5,868 nt of DNA from an uncultured bacterium. GTDB lineage: Bacteria; Planctomycetota; UBA1135; GCA-002686595. The position numbers and the translations under genes were made by a program. Positions 1 to 5,868 of the stretch are shown here, in pieces. Below the pieces are notes generated by a model. That model searched no databases. It was not told where the DNA came from and saw nothing but the letters and a program-made list of their open reading frames with translations. Each line of letters begins with the position of its first letter. Within the stretch, counting starts at the first letter, position 1. The DNA is taken from NCBI GenBank assembly GCA_902826945.1, contig CADEGS010000035.1:21333-27200 (forward strand), in the 5' to 3' direction.

Positions 1-74
1 GCGCGGGCCAGCGGCGCGAAGCCGAGCACCTCGCCGTCGATCCCGTGCACGAGCACGAGCGGCGGCTCGCGCTC
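1..74 (-). other. Thioesterase (TE) domain, N-terminal beginning only
   Basis: After the ACP and a short Ala/Pro-rich linker, the frame reads PPLVLVHGIDGEVLGFAPLAR up to the left edge. This matches the first strand and oxyanion loop of alpha/beta-hydrolase thioesterases that end NRPS and PKS lines, where hydrophobic residues are followed by HG-x-x-G. The active-site Ser, Asp and His lie outside the window, so whether it hydrolyses or cyclises cannot be judged. A stand-alone gene is excluded because the frame is continuous with the ACP. Confidence 0.8.
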
Positions 75-3000
75 CGCGCCGGGCGCGGGCGCGGCGAGCG
101 CGACGAGCGCGTCCGCGCCGGCGTCCCCGCCGCGCGCCGCGGCGAGCAGCGCGAGCTGGTCCGCGAAGCGCGGCGCCGCCGCGAGGCGCGCCGCCGCGAC
201 GCGCAGGTCGAGCCGCTCCTCGATCCACAGCGCGAGCTGGATGGCCGCCAGCGAGCTCCCGCCGAGCGCGAGGAAGTCGTCCTCGTCGCGCGCCGGCCGC
301 ACGCCGAGCAGCGCGCGCCACAGCTCGGCCAGGCCGGTGCGCAGCGCGTCGGCCGCGAGCGGCGCGCGGGCGGCCGCTGCGCCGAGAGATCCGACGCCGG
401 ACGTCGCCGGCGCGCGCTCCGACCCTCGTGCACCGGCCTCCGCCGCGCCCGGTGCGCCGGCCGCGCTCTCCCCCGGCATCTCGATCCACGAGCGCTCGCG
501 CTGGAACGCGACCGGCGGCAGCGACACGCGCCGCTTCGCGCGCCCGTCGAGCGCGCGCCAGTCGATGCCCACGCCGCGCGTCCAGGCCTCGCCCAGCGCG
601 GGCAGGAGGCCGGCCGCCTCGTCGTCGCCGGCGCGTGCGAGGAGCGCCACCGGCGGCTCGCCCAGCCCGCGCAGCGCGGCGCCGAAGGTGCCGGGCGGAC
701 CGAGCTCGAGCGCGACATGCTCGGCGCGCGCGGCGAGCCGCTCGCAGGCCTCGCGCAGGCGCACCGGCTCGCGCAGCGACGCGCCCCAGTGCGACGGGTC
801 GCAGGCGCGCTGGGCGTCGATCCAGTCGCCGGTCGCGCTCGAGGCCCACGGCACGCGCGGCGGCCGGCGCTCGACGCGCGCGACGGCCTCGGCGAAGCGC
901 GCGGCCGCCCCGTCCATCGCGGGCGTGTGGAAGGCGTGCCGCACGTCCAGCCGGCGGTGCGCGACGCGCCGGCGCGCGAGCTCGGCCGCGAGCGCGGCGA
1001 TCGCGCGCTCGCCGCCCGCGGCGAGCGTGACCTCCGGCGCGATGCGGCCCGCGACGCGCGCCGGCGCGTCGCCGCCCGCCGCGTCGGCCGCGGGCGCGAG
1101 CACCGGCGCGAGCGCGTCGGCCGAGAGCCCGACCGTGAGCATCGCCCCGGCCGGCGCGGCGGCCATCAACCGCCCGCGCTCGGCCGCGAGCGCCAGCGCG
1201 TCCGCGGGCGTGAAGACTCCGGCGAGCGCCGCGCAGGCGAGCTCGCCCAGGCTGTGCCCGACGAGCGCCGCGGGGAGCACGCCCAGCCGCTCGAGCCGCC
1301 GCGCGAGCGCCAGCGCGAGTGCGCACAGGAGCGGCTGCGCGAGCGCCGTGTCCTCCGCCGCGCGCTCGTCCGCGGCCAGCGCGCCGAGGTCGATCCCGCG
1401 CGCGCGCGCGTCCGCCGCCAGCGCCGTCCACTCCGCGCGCAGCGCCGCGTCCGCCGCGAGCAGCGCGCGCACCGCGGCCGGCGCCAGCACGCCCTGCCCC
1501 GGCACGAGGAACGCCGCCGGCCGCTCGCCCGCCTGCGCGTCGCGCGCCGCTGCGGGGGCGAGCACGGCCAGCCGCGCGCCCGCCTCGCGCGCGTCGCGCG
1601 CGACGAGGGCCGCGCGCCAGCGCATCGCCGCGCGCCCGCTCTGCAGCGTCCAGGCCGCCTCCGCGAGCGGCGGCGCGTCCTCCTCCGCGAGCCGCGCGGC
1701 GAGCCGCCGCGCGCCCTCGGCGAGCGCCTCGGGCCGGTGCGCCGAGAGCACGAGGAGCTCGCGCGCCGCGCGCTCGGCCGGCGCGCAGGCGGGCGGCTCC
1801 TCGACGATCGCGTGCGCGTTCGTGCCGCCGATCCCGAACGAGCTGACGCCCGCGCGCCGCGGCAGGGGCCCGAACCACGCGCGCGTGCGCGCCACGACGC
1901 GGAAGGGGCTCGCCTCGAGCTCGAGCGCCGGGTTCGCGCGCTCGAAGTGCAGGCTGGCCGGGATGCGCCCGCGCGCGACGCACAGCGCGGCCTTGACCAG
2001 CCCGGCGACGCCGGCGGCGGCGTCGAGGTGCCCCAGGCTCGACTTCAGCGAGCCGAGGCCGCACGGCCCGCTCGCGCCCGCGAACGCCTGGCGCAGCGCC
2101 GCGACCTCGATCGGGTCGCCGAGCGGCGTCGCCGTGCCGTGCGCCTCGACGTAGCCGATCGCGTCCGGCTCGACGCCCGCGACCGCCAGCGCCTCCTCGA
2201 TCACCGCGCGCTGGCCCGCCACGCTCGGCGCGGTGAAGCCCTGCTTCGCGCGGCCGTCGTTGTTCACCGCCGTGCCGCGCACGACGCACGCGATCGGATC
2301 GCCGTCCGCGAGCGCGTCCTCGAGGCGCTTGAGGCACACGAGCGCGCCGCCGTTCGCCGGCACGGTGCCGCTCGCGCGCGCGTCGAACGCGCGGCAGCGC
2401 CCGTCGGGCGACGCGACGCCGCCCTCGACGAAGAGGTAGCCCCGGTCCTGCGGCAGGCGCACCGACACGCCGCCGGCCAGCGCCAGGTCGCACTCGCGCG
2501 CGAGCAGGCTCTGGCAGGCCTGGTGCACGGCGACGAGCGAGGTCGAGCAGGCGCTCTGCACGGTCAGGCACGGCCCCTCGCAGCCGAGCACCCAGGCCAG
2601 GCGCGTGGCCAGGAAGTCGCGGCTGGTGGCGAGGTCGAGCGCGAAGGCGCCGAGCGCGGCGGCGTGCGCGGGATCGGCGAGCACGCGCATCGCCCAGTCG
2701 CTGCGGCTGGCGCCGACGAACACGCCGACCGCGCCCACGAAGCGCCGCGGCACGACGCCGGCGTCCTCGCACGCCTCCCAGGCGAGCTCGCACAGGAGCT
2801 TCTGCTGCGGGTCGAGCACCGCCGCCTCGCGCGGCGCGAGGCCGAAGAAGCCCGCGTCGAAGCGCTCGATCCCCTCCAGCCCGGCGGCGACCGGCACGAA
2901 GCCGCGCGCGCGGCGCAGCGCCTCGGGCACGCCGGCGCTCGCGAGCGCCTCGTCGTCCAGCCGCCGGATGCCCTCGACCTCGTCCAGCAGGTTGCGCCAC

Positions 3001-3086
3001 AGCGCGCGCACGTCGGCGGCGCCCGGGAAGCGGCCGGCCATGCCGACCACGGCGATCGCCCCGGGCGGGACGGCGGGAGCGCTCAA
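1..3086 (-). CDS. Type I PKS module, partial at 3' end: KS-AT-ACP-(TE)
   Basis: Modular polyketide synthase that adds one malonyl-derived two-carbon unit to the aminoacyl chain handed over by the NRPS, then probably releases it. I translated the frame by hand from TTG 3086 to the left edge: about 1028 codons, no stop. Order: KS (about 10-450), KS-AT linker, AT (about 526-820), post-AT linker ending near residue 866, Ala/Gly/Pro-rich spacer (867-911), ACP (about 912-980) and the first residues of a TE (from about 1005). The start is TTG, backed by a strong Shine-Dalgarno sequence; only about 9 residues precede the KS, so there is no classical coiled-coil docking helix. No room exists for ketoreductase, dehydratase or methyltransferase domains, so the beta-keto group should stay unreduced unless other enzymes act. 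The TTGA overlap with the NRPS stop suggests coupled translation. The gene continues past the window with the rest of the TE. Confidence 0.95.
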   Translation of the reverse strand, partial: MSAPAVPPGAIAVVGMAGRFPGAADVRALWRNLLDEVEGIRRLDDEALASAGVPEALRRARGFVPVAAGLEGIERFDAGFFGLAPREAAVLDPQQKLLCELAWEACEDAGVVPRRFVGAVGVFVGASRSDWAMRVLADPAHAAALGAFALDLATSRDFLATRLAWVLGCEGPCLTVQSACSTSLVAVHQACQSLLARECDLALAGGVSVRLPQDRGYLFVEGGVASPDGRCRAFDARASGTVPANGGALVCLKRLEDALADGDPIACVVRGTAVNNDGRAKQGFTAPSVAGQRAVIEEALAVAGVEPDAIGYVEAHGTATPLGDPIEVAALRQAFAGASGPCGLGSLKSSLGHLDAAAGVAGLVKAALCVARGRIPASLHFERANPALELEASPFRVVARTRAWFGPLPRRAGVSSFGIGGTNAHAIVEEPPACAPAERAARELLVLSAHRPEALAEGARRLAARLAEEDAPPLAEAAWTLQSGRAAMRWRAALVARDAREAGARLAVLAPAAARDAQAGERPAAFLVPGQGVLAPAAVRALLAADAALRAEWTALAADARARGIDLGALAADERAAEDTALAQPLLCALALALARRLERLGVLPAALVGHSLGELACAALAGVFTPADALALAAERGRLMAAAPAGAMLTVGLSADALAPVLAPAADAAGGDAPARVAGRIAPEVTLAAGGERAIAALAAELARRRVAHRRLDVRHAFHTPAMDGAAARFAEAVARVERRPPRVPWASSATGDWIDAQRACDPSHWGASLREPVRLREACERLAARAEHVALELGPPGTFGAALRGLGEPPVALLARAGDDEAAGLLPALGEAWTRGVGIDWRALDGRAKRRVSLPPVAFQRERSWIEMPGESAAGAPGAAEAGARGSERAPATSGVGSLGAAAARAPLAADALRTGLAELWRALLGVRPARDEDDFLALGGSSLAAIQLALWIEERLDLRVAAARLAAAPRFADQLALLAAARGGDAGADALVALAAPAPGAEREPPLVLVHGIDGEVLGFAPLAR
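147..353 (-). other. Acyl carrier protein (ACP) domain
   Basis: Holds the malonyl extender and the extended chain on phosphopantetheine. The signature FLALGGSSLAAIQL places the modified serine at residue 945 (codon 254-252). The GGSSL form, instead of the GxDSL usual in modular PKS, is common for carriers in hybrid NRPS-PKS lines. The first helix includes LAELWRALLGV and the domain closes near FADQLALL. It follows the AT post-linker after about 45 Ala/Gly/Pro-rich residues, with no domain in between. Confidence 0.93.
627..1511 (-). other. Acyltransferase (AT) domain, malonyl-CoA type signatures
   Basis: Selects the extender unit from coenzyme A and loads it on the ACP. Visible landmarks: FLVPGQG (526-532), AQPLL (583-587), GHSLGE with nucleophile Ser612, RGRLM with carboxylate-binding Arg639, and HAFHTP with catalytic His740. 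A hydrophobic residue after GHS and the HAFH motif (rather than YASH) are the standard signs of malonyl-CoA specificity, so no methyl branch is predicted from the extender. The part after GQG is divergent: the usual SQxxGMG is not there. Around residues 688-711 the sequence is longer than usual, and the conserved Asn before Ala-Pro reads as Ile702. The domain is followed by the usual post-AT linker ending in FQRERSW. Confidence 0.93.
1737..3059 (-). other. Ketosynthase (KS) domain, NRPS-accepting hybrid type
   Basis: Catalyses decarboxylative Claisen condensation of the acyl chain with malonyl-ACP. It opens with IAVVGMAGRFPGA (11-23). The nucleophile is Cys180 in VQSACSTSLVAVH, followed by CQSLLARECDLALAGGVS. 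The two histidines are His316 in EAHGTATPLGDP and His353 in GHLDAAAG; Lys348 is present in GSLKSSLGHL. The domain ends in SSFGIGGTNAHAIVEE. All catalytic residues are intact and normally spaced. The TVQ-ACSTSL context and the GHLDAAAGVAGLVK stretch resemble KS domains that accept chains from a PCP in hybrid systems, which agrees with the gene order. Small departures from the usual are Ser for Thr before the Ala of the active-site motif, and SSL for the TNI that normally precedes GHLDAAAG. Confidence 0.96.
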
Positions 3087-5868
3087 GCGCCCTCCTCCTC
3101 GCGCGCGGGCGCGCGCGCCGCGCGGCCCTCGCGGCGCAGCTTGCCGCGCTCGGCCCCGCGCGCGCGCTCGCCCGCCTCGCGCGGCGGCGCGGGCGCGAGC
3201 TCGTGCGCGCGCTCGGGCTCGGGCTCGAGGAAGCGCGCCAGGTCGGCCACGCTCGGGTGCGCGAAGAGCTCGACCACCGCCACCTCGCGGCCGAGCTCGC
3301 GCGCCAGGCGCGCCTGCAGCTCGAGCAGCGCCAGGGAGTGCCCGCCGAGCGCGAAGAAGCTCGCGTCGCGCGAGACGCGCTCGAGCCCGAGCACCGCGCC
3401 CCAGATCGCCGCCAGGCGCTCCTCGAGCGGCCCGCGCGGCGGCGCGAAGGGCGCGAGCTCGCCCGCGCGCGCCGGGCGCGGCAGCGCGGCGCGGTCGATC
3501 TTGCCGCTGGCGTTCTTCGGCAGGCGCTCGAGCGCGCACCACGCGCTCGGCACCATCGCCGCGGGCAGGAGGCCGCTCAGCCGCTCGCGCAAGAGGTCGA
3601 GCGCGAGCGTGCGCCCGGGCGCGGCGACGACCCACGCGGCGAGCCGCGGGCCGTCCGCCTCCTCGAGCGCGAGCACGGCCGCCTCGAGGACGCCCTCCTG
3701 GCGCAGGAGCGCCGCCTCCACCTCGGCCGGCTCGACGCGCAGGCCGCGCACCTGCACCTGCTCGTCGCCGCGGCCGAGGAAGGCCAGCCGTCCGTCCGCG
3801 AGCCACAGGGCGCGGTCGCCCGTGCGGTACAGGCGCGCGCCGGGCGTCTCCGCGAGCGGGTCGGGCACGAAGCGCTCGGCGGTGGCGCGCGCGCTGCCGA
3901 CGTAGCCGCGCGCGACGCCCGCGCCGCCGACGCAGAGCTCGCCCGGCACGCCGATCGCGGCGGGGGCGAGCGCGGCGTCGAGCACGCGCGCGACGACGCC
4001 GTCGATCGGACGCCCGATCGAGGGCGCGGCCTGCGCGCCGTCCGCCGCGCGCGGGGCCACGACGCCGGCGGTCGCGACGACGCTGGCCTCGCTCGGGCCG
4101 TAGCAGTTCACGAGCGCGAGGCCGAGCGCCGGATCGGGACGCTTGCGCAGCCGGTCGCCGCCGGTCAGGAGCGTGCGCAGGCCGAGCGCGCGCGCCTGCG
4201 GCAGGTCGAGCACGGCCTCGGCCAGCGGCGTGGGCAGGAAGGTCACGCCGACCTGCTCCTCGGCCAGCCAGCGCGCGAGGCGCGCGGGCTCCGCGCGCAC
4301 GTCCTCGGGCGGCACGCGCAGGCTCGCGCCCGCGCACAGGGCCGGCCACAGCTCCCACACCGAGGCGTCGAAGGCGGTGCCCGCGACGAGCGCCGAGCGA
4401 TCGTCCGGGCCGAGCGCCCAGGCGCGCAGGTGCCAGTCGACCAGGTTCGCGAGGCCGCGATGGGGGACGGCGACGCCCTTCGGCCGCCCGGTCGAGCCCG
4501 AGGTGTAGACGACGTAGGCGAGCGCCTCGGGGTGCGGCGCGGGGCGCTCCGTCCACGCCTCCGGGGGCGGCGCGCCGTCCGCGTCGAGCGCGAGCGCGCG
4601 CACGCCGCTCCCCGCCAGCGCGCGCGCGCCTTCCGCGTCGGCGAGCGCGACGCGGACGCGCGCGTCGGCCAGCATGGCCGCGAGCCGCGCCGGCGGGTGG
4701 TCCACGTCGAGCGGCAGGTAGGCGGCGCCCGCGCGCAGCGCGCCCAGCGCGCCCAGCGCGAGCTCCCTCGAGCGCCGCGCGGCGAGCGCGACCACCGGCT
4801 CCGCGCCCGCGCCCTCCGCGGAGAGCGCGCGCGCGAGCGCGGCCGCGAGCGCGCGCGAGCGCCGCTCGAGCTCGCCGTAGCTCCACGCGCCGCGCGCGTC
4901 CGCGACCGCCGGCGCGTCCGGGGCGCGCTCCGCCTGGCGCAGGAAGCGCTCGTGCACCGCCGCGAAGGCCGCCGCGCGCGGCTCGGGCCCGCGCGCGAAG
5001 CCGGCCAGGCGCGCCTCCTCGTGCTCGTCCTGGAGCGCGAGCGCGGCCAGCGGGCGGTCGGGGTGCGCGAGCGCGCGCTCGAGCAGCGCGCGCAGGTGCG
5101 CGACCAGACGCTCGACCGTCGCGCGCTCGAACAGCGCCGCGTCGTACTCGACCTCGCCGGCGAGGCGCGCGCGGCCCTGCGCGTCGCGCTCGTGGGCGAG
5201 GGCCACGGTCAGGTCGAACTTGGCCGTGCCGGTCGCGAGCGGCAGCGGCTCGAGCGCCAGGTCCGGCAGCGCGAGCGGCGCGACGAGGTCGTCCTGCAGC
5301 GCGAGCATGACCTGGAAGAGCGGGTTGCGGCTCGCGTCGCGCGGGAGCGCCAGCGCCTCGACCACGCGCTCGAAGGGCACGTCGCGGTGCTCGAAGGCGT
5401 CGAGCAGGACGCCGCGGCAGCGGCGCACGAGCGTGCGCAGCGTCGCGTCGGGCGCCACGCGCGTGCGCAGCACGAGGGTGTCCACCAGGAAGCCGAAGGT
5501 CGGCTCGAGCTCCGGTCGCCCGCGCCCGGCGGCGGGCGTGCCGATGCACAGGTCGTCCGCGCCGCTCCAGCGCGCGAGCAGCGCCGCCAGCGCCGCGTGC
5601 AGCACCGCGAACGGCGTGGCGGCCTCCGCGCGCGCGAAGGCGTCGAGCGCCGCCGTCAGCGCCGGCTCGAGCGCGAGCGGCACCGACGCTCCCTGCAGCG
5701 ACTGCACGCGCGGCCGCGGTCGGTCGCTGCGCAGGGGCAGCACGTCGGGCGCGCCGGCCAGTCGCTCGCGCCACCAGGCGACGCGCGCCTCGCCGGCGGC
5801 GCCGTCGAGCGCCGCGCGCTGCCAGCGCGCGTGGTCGATCGGCTGCACCAGCGCCTCGGCCGCGAGCC
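3083..5868 (-). CDS. NRPS module, partial at 5' end: (C)-A(Leu)-PCP
   Basis: Non-ribosomal peptide synthetase that activates an amino acid as its aminoacyl-AMP, loads it on a carrier domain and joins it to an upstream chain; expected in the cytoplasm. The frame is open to the right window edge. The first in-frame GTG (5848) lies inside the condensation domain, so the true start is outside. Counting from that GTG, 921 residues are visible: C domain C-terminal half (about 1-283), A domain (about 300-793), PCP (about 805-872, Ser838) and a charged Arg/Glu/Ala tail (876-921). All A-domain core motifs can be found, including YTSGSTGRPKG at 448-458 and YRTGD at 674-678. The stop TGA at 3085-3083 overlaps the TTG start of the downstream PKS, so the two are probably co-transcribed and translationally coupled. 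There is no epimerase or methyltransferase domain in this module. Certain as an NRPS; leucine as substrate is inferred from the specificity code. Confidence 0.96.
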   Translation of the reverse strand, partial: LAAEALVQPIDHARWQRAALDGAAGEARVAWWRERLAGAPDVLPLRSDRPRPRVQSLQGASVPLALEPALTAALDAFARAEAATPFAVLHAALAALLARWSGADDLCIGTPAAGRGRPELEPTFGFLVDTLVLRTRVAPDATLRTLVRRCRGVLLDAFEHRDVPFERVVEALALPRDASRNPLFQVMLALQDDLVAPLALPDLALEPLPLATGTAKFDLTVALAHERDAQGRARLAGEVEYDAALFERATVERLVAHLRALLERALAHPDRPLAALALQDEHEEARLAGFARGPEPRAAAFAAVHERFLRQAERAPDAPAVADARGAWSYGELERRSRALAAALARALSAEGAGAEPVVALAARRSRELALGALGALRAGAAYLPLDVDHPPARLAAMLADARVRVALADAEGARALAGSGVRALALDADGAPPPEAWTERPAPHPEALAYVVYTSGSTGRPKGVAVPHRGLANLVDWHLRAWALGPDDRSALVAGTAFDASVWELWPALCAGASLRVPPEDVRAEPARLARWLAEEQVGVTFLPTPLAEAVLDLPQARALGLRTLLTGGDRLRKRPDPALGLALVNCYGPSEASVVATAGVVAPRAADGAQAAPSIGRPIDGVVARVLDAALAPAAIGVPGELCVGGAGVARGYVGSARATAERFVPDPLAETPGARLYRTGDRALWLADGRLAFLGRGDEQVQVRGLRVEPAEVEAALLRQEGVLEAAVLALEEADGPRLAAWVVAAPGRTLALDLLRERLSGLLPAAMVPSAWCALERLPKNASGKIDRAALPRPARAGELAPFAPPRGPLEERLAAIWGAVLGLERVSRDASFFALGGHSLALLELQARLARELGREVAVVELFAHPSVADLARFLEPEPERAHELAPAPPREAGERARGAERGKLRREGRAARAPAREEEGA
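3091..3099 (-). promoter_or_regulatory. Shine-Dalgarno sequence for the PKS gene
   Basis: Read on the minus strand, this is AGGAGGAGG, two overlapping AGGAGG hexamers. They end 7 and 4 bases before the TTG at 3086-3084. It lies inside the last codons of the NRPS gene, where it encodes the Glu-Glu-Glu run of the C-terminus. A match this strong at this spacing is what supports the rare TTG start. The next candidate, GTG at 3050, falls inside the conserved first strand of the KS. Confidence 0.8.
3233..3436 (-). other. Peptidyl carrier protein (PCP/T) domain
   Basis: Carries the aminoacyl and then the peptidyl chain on a phosphopantetheine arm. The signature FFALGGHSL (831-839) puts the modified serine at residue 838 (codon 3337-3335). 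The preceding helix LEERLAAIWGAVLGL (808-822) and the following LLELQARLARELG (841-853) match the four-helix carrier fold. The GGHS form is typical of NRPS carriers. After the fold, about 45 residues rich in Arg, Glu, Ala and Pro lead to the stop codon. They resemble the linker that joins PCP and KS in fused NRPS-PKS hybrids. Confidence 0.95.
3470..4951 (-). other. Adenylation (A) domain, predicted leucine-activating
   Basis: Activates an amino acid with ATP and transfers it to the PCP. Core motifs in order: A1 WSYGEL (322-327), A2 LRAGAAYLPLD (371-381), A3 YTSGSTGRPKG (448-458), A4 FDASVWE (493-499), A5 NCYGPSE (581-587), A6 GELCVGGAGVARGY (636-649), A7 YRTGD (674-678), A8 GRGDEQVQVRGLRVEPAEVE (692-711), A9 LPAAMVPSAW (761-770), A10 LPKNASGKIDR (775-785). 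Aligning by eye to the phenylalanine-activating domain of gramicidin synthetase gives the pocket residues Asp494, Ala495, Trp498, Phe537, Leu561, Gly563, Cys582, Val590, Val591 and Lys783. The known leucine code is D-A-W-F-L-G-N-V-V-K, so nine of ten positions agree. The alignment between A4 and A5 is manual, but it is anchored on conserved motifs at both ends. A8 has PAE where LGE or PGE is usual, which is a mild variant. Confidence 0.93.
5000..5868 (-). other. Condensation (C) domain, C-terminal half only
   Basis: This domain forms the amide bond between the upstream acyl or peptidyl chain and the amino acid on the downstream PCP. Visible motifs, numbered from the in-frame GTG at 5848: the region before the (Y)xDYAxW core reads PIDHARWQR (3-11); IGTPAAGR (102-109) followed by GFLVDTLVLR (119-128); HRDVPFERVVEAL (154-166); and RNPLFQVML (174-182). 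The catalytic HHxxxDG motif would lie upstream of the right window edge and cannot be checked. The motifs look like an ordinary peptide-bond-forming C domain, most like the LCL type, but the subtype call is weak without the N-terminal half. The usual Asn of the FFVNTL motif is Asp here (residue 123). Confidence 0.93.

Noticed and set aside
480..630. Possible ketoreductase, dehydratase or methyltransferase between AT and ACP
   Set aside because: Only a standard post-AT linker and about 45 Ala/Gly/Pro-rich residues separate AT from ACP, far too short for any of these domains, and no nucleotide- or SAM-binding motif is present.
1397..1410. Alternating CG run of 14 bases as a possible Z-DNA or regulatory element
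   Set aside because: It encodes Ala-Arg repeats in the AT domain. Short CGCG runs occur throughout the window and are expected at this composition.
241..2154. Plus-strand 637-codon Ser/Ala-rich open frame and the shorter frames nested in the same area
   Set aside because: These are shadows of the PKS frame on the other strand, and their composition mirrors its codon bias.
3083..3110. Terminator or promoter between the two genes
   Set aside because: The genes overlap, there is no intergenic space, and I see no T-rich tract after a hairpin or any promoter-like AT-rich element.
45..3905. Plus-strand 1286-codon open frame as a gene
   Set aside because: It lies antisense to clear KS, AT, ACP, PCP and A-domain coding, has an Arg/Ala-rich non-domain translation and no convincing ribosome binding site; stop scarcity at very high G+C explains it.
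2605..5310. Plus-strand 901-codon open frame as a gene
   Set aside because: It is a low-complexity Arg/Pro/Ala translation opposite the NRPS and KS coding sequence, with no domain motifs.

Overview
The window is an internal slice of a secondary-metabolite gene cluster. Sampled lines are about 77-85% G+C, and nearly every codon ends in G or C. Both real genes lie on the minus strand and are read from high to low coordinates. They are the last two parts of a hybrid non-ribosomal peptide synthetase (NRPS) / type I polyketide synthase (PKS) assembly line. Composition and the hybrid-type ketosynthase motifs fit a very high-GC producer such as a myxobacterium, an actinomycete or an uncultured relative. 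The sequence alone does not decide which.

Region 5868-3083 (minus) is an NRPS gene whose start lies beyond the right edge. It encodes the C-terminal half of a condensation (C) domain, a complete adenylation (A) domain, a peptidyl carrier (PCP) domain and a charged tail. The ten-residue specificity code read by eye is D-A-W-F-L-G-C-V-V-K. That is one residue away from a classical leucine code, so leucine is the predicted amino acid.

Region 3086-1 (minus) is a PKS gene that starts with TTG, overlaps the NRPS stop codon by 3 bases (TTGA junction) and has a strong Shine-Dalgarno sequence. Its order is ketosynthase (KS), acyltransferase (AT), acyl carrier (ACP) and the beginning of a thioesterase (TE) that leaves the window at the left edge. 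No ketoreductase, dehydratase, enoylreductase or methyltransferase fits between AT and ACP.

Together the two proteins would load leucine, condense it with an upstream peptidyl or acyl chain, extend the leucyl carboxyl with one malonyl unit and release the chain at a TE. The expected carrier-bound product is an N-acylated gamma-amino-beta-keto thioester with a leucine side chain. Such an end can become a tetramic acid, a ketone after decarboxylation, or a precursor of a peptidyl ketone warhead. The choice depends on genes outside the window.

There is no intergenic stretch: the two genes cover every base. I see no RNA gene, mobile element, CRISPR array, promoter or terminator. The long plus-strand open frames are by-products of stop-codon scarcity opposite GC-rich genes.
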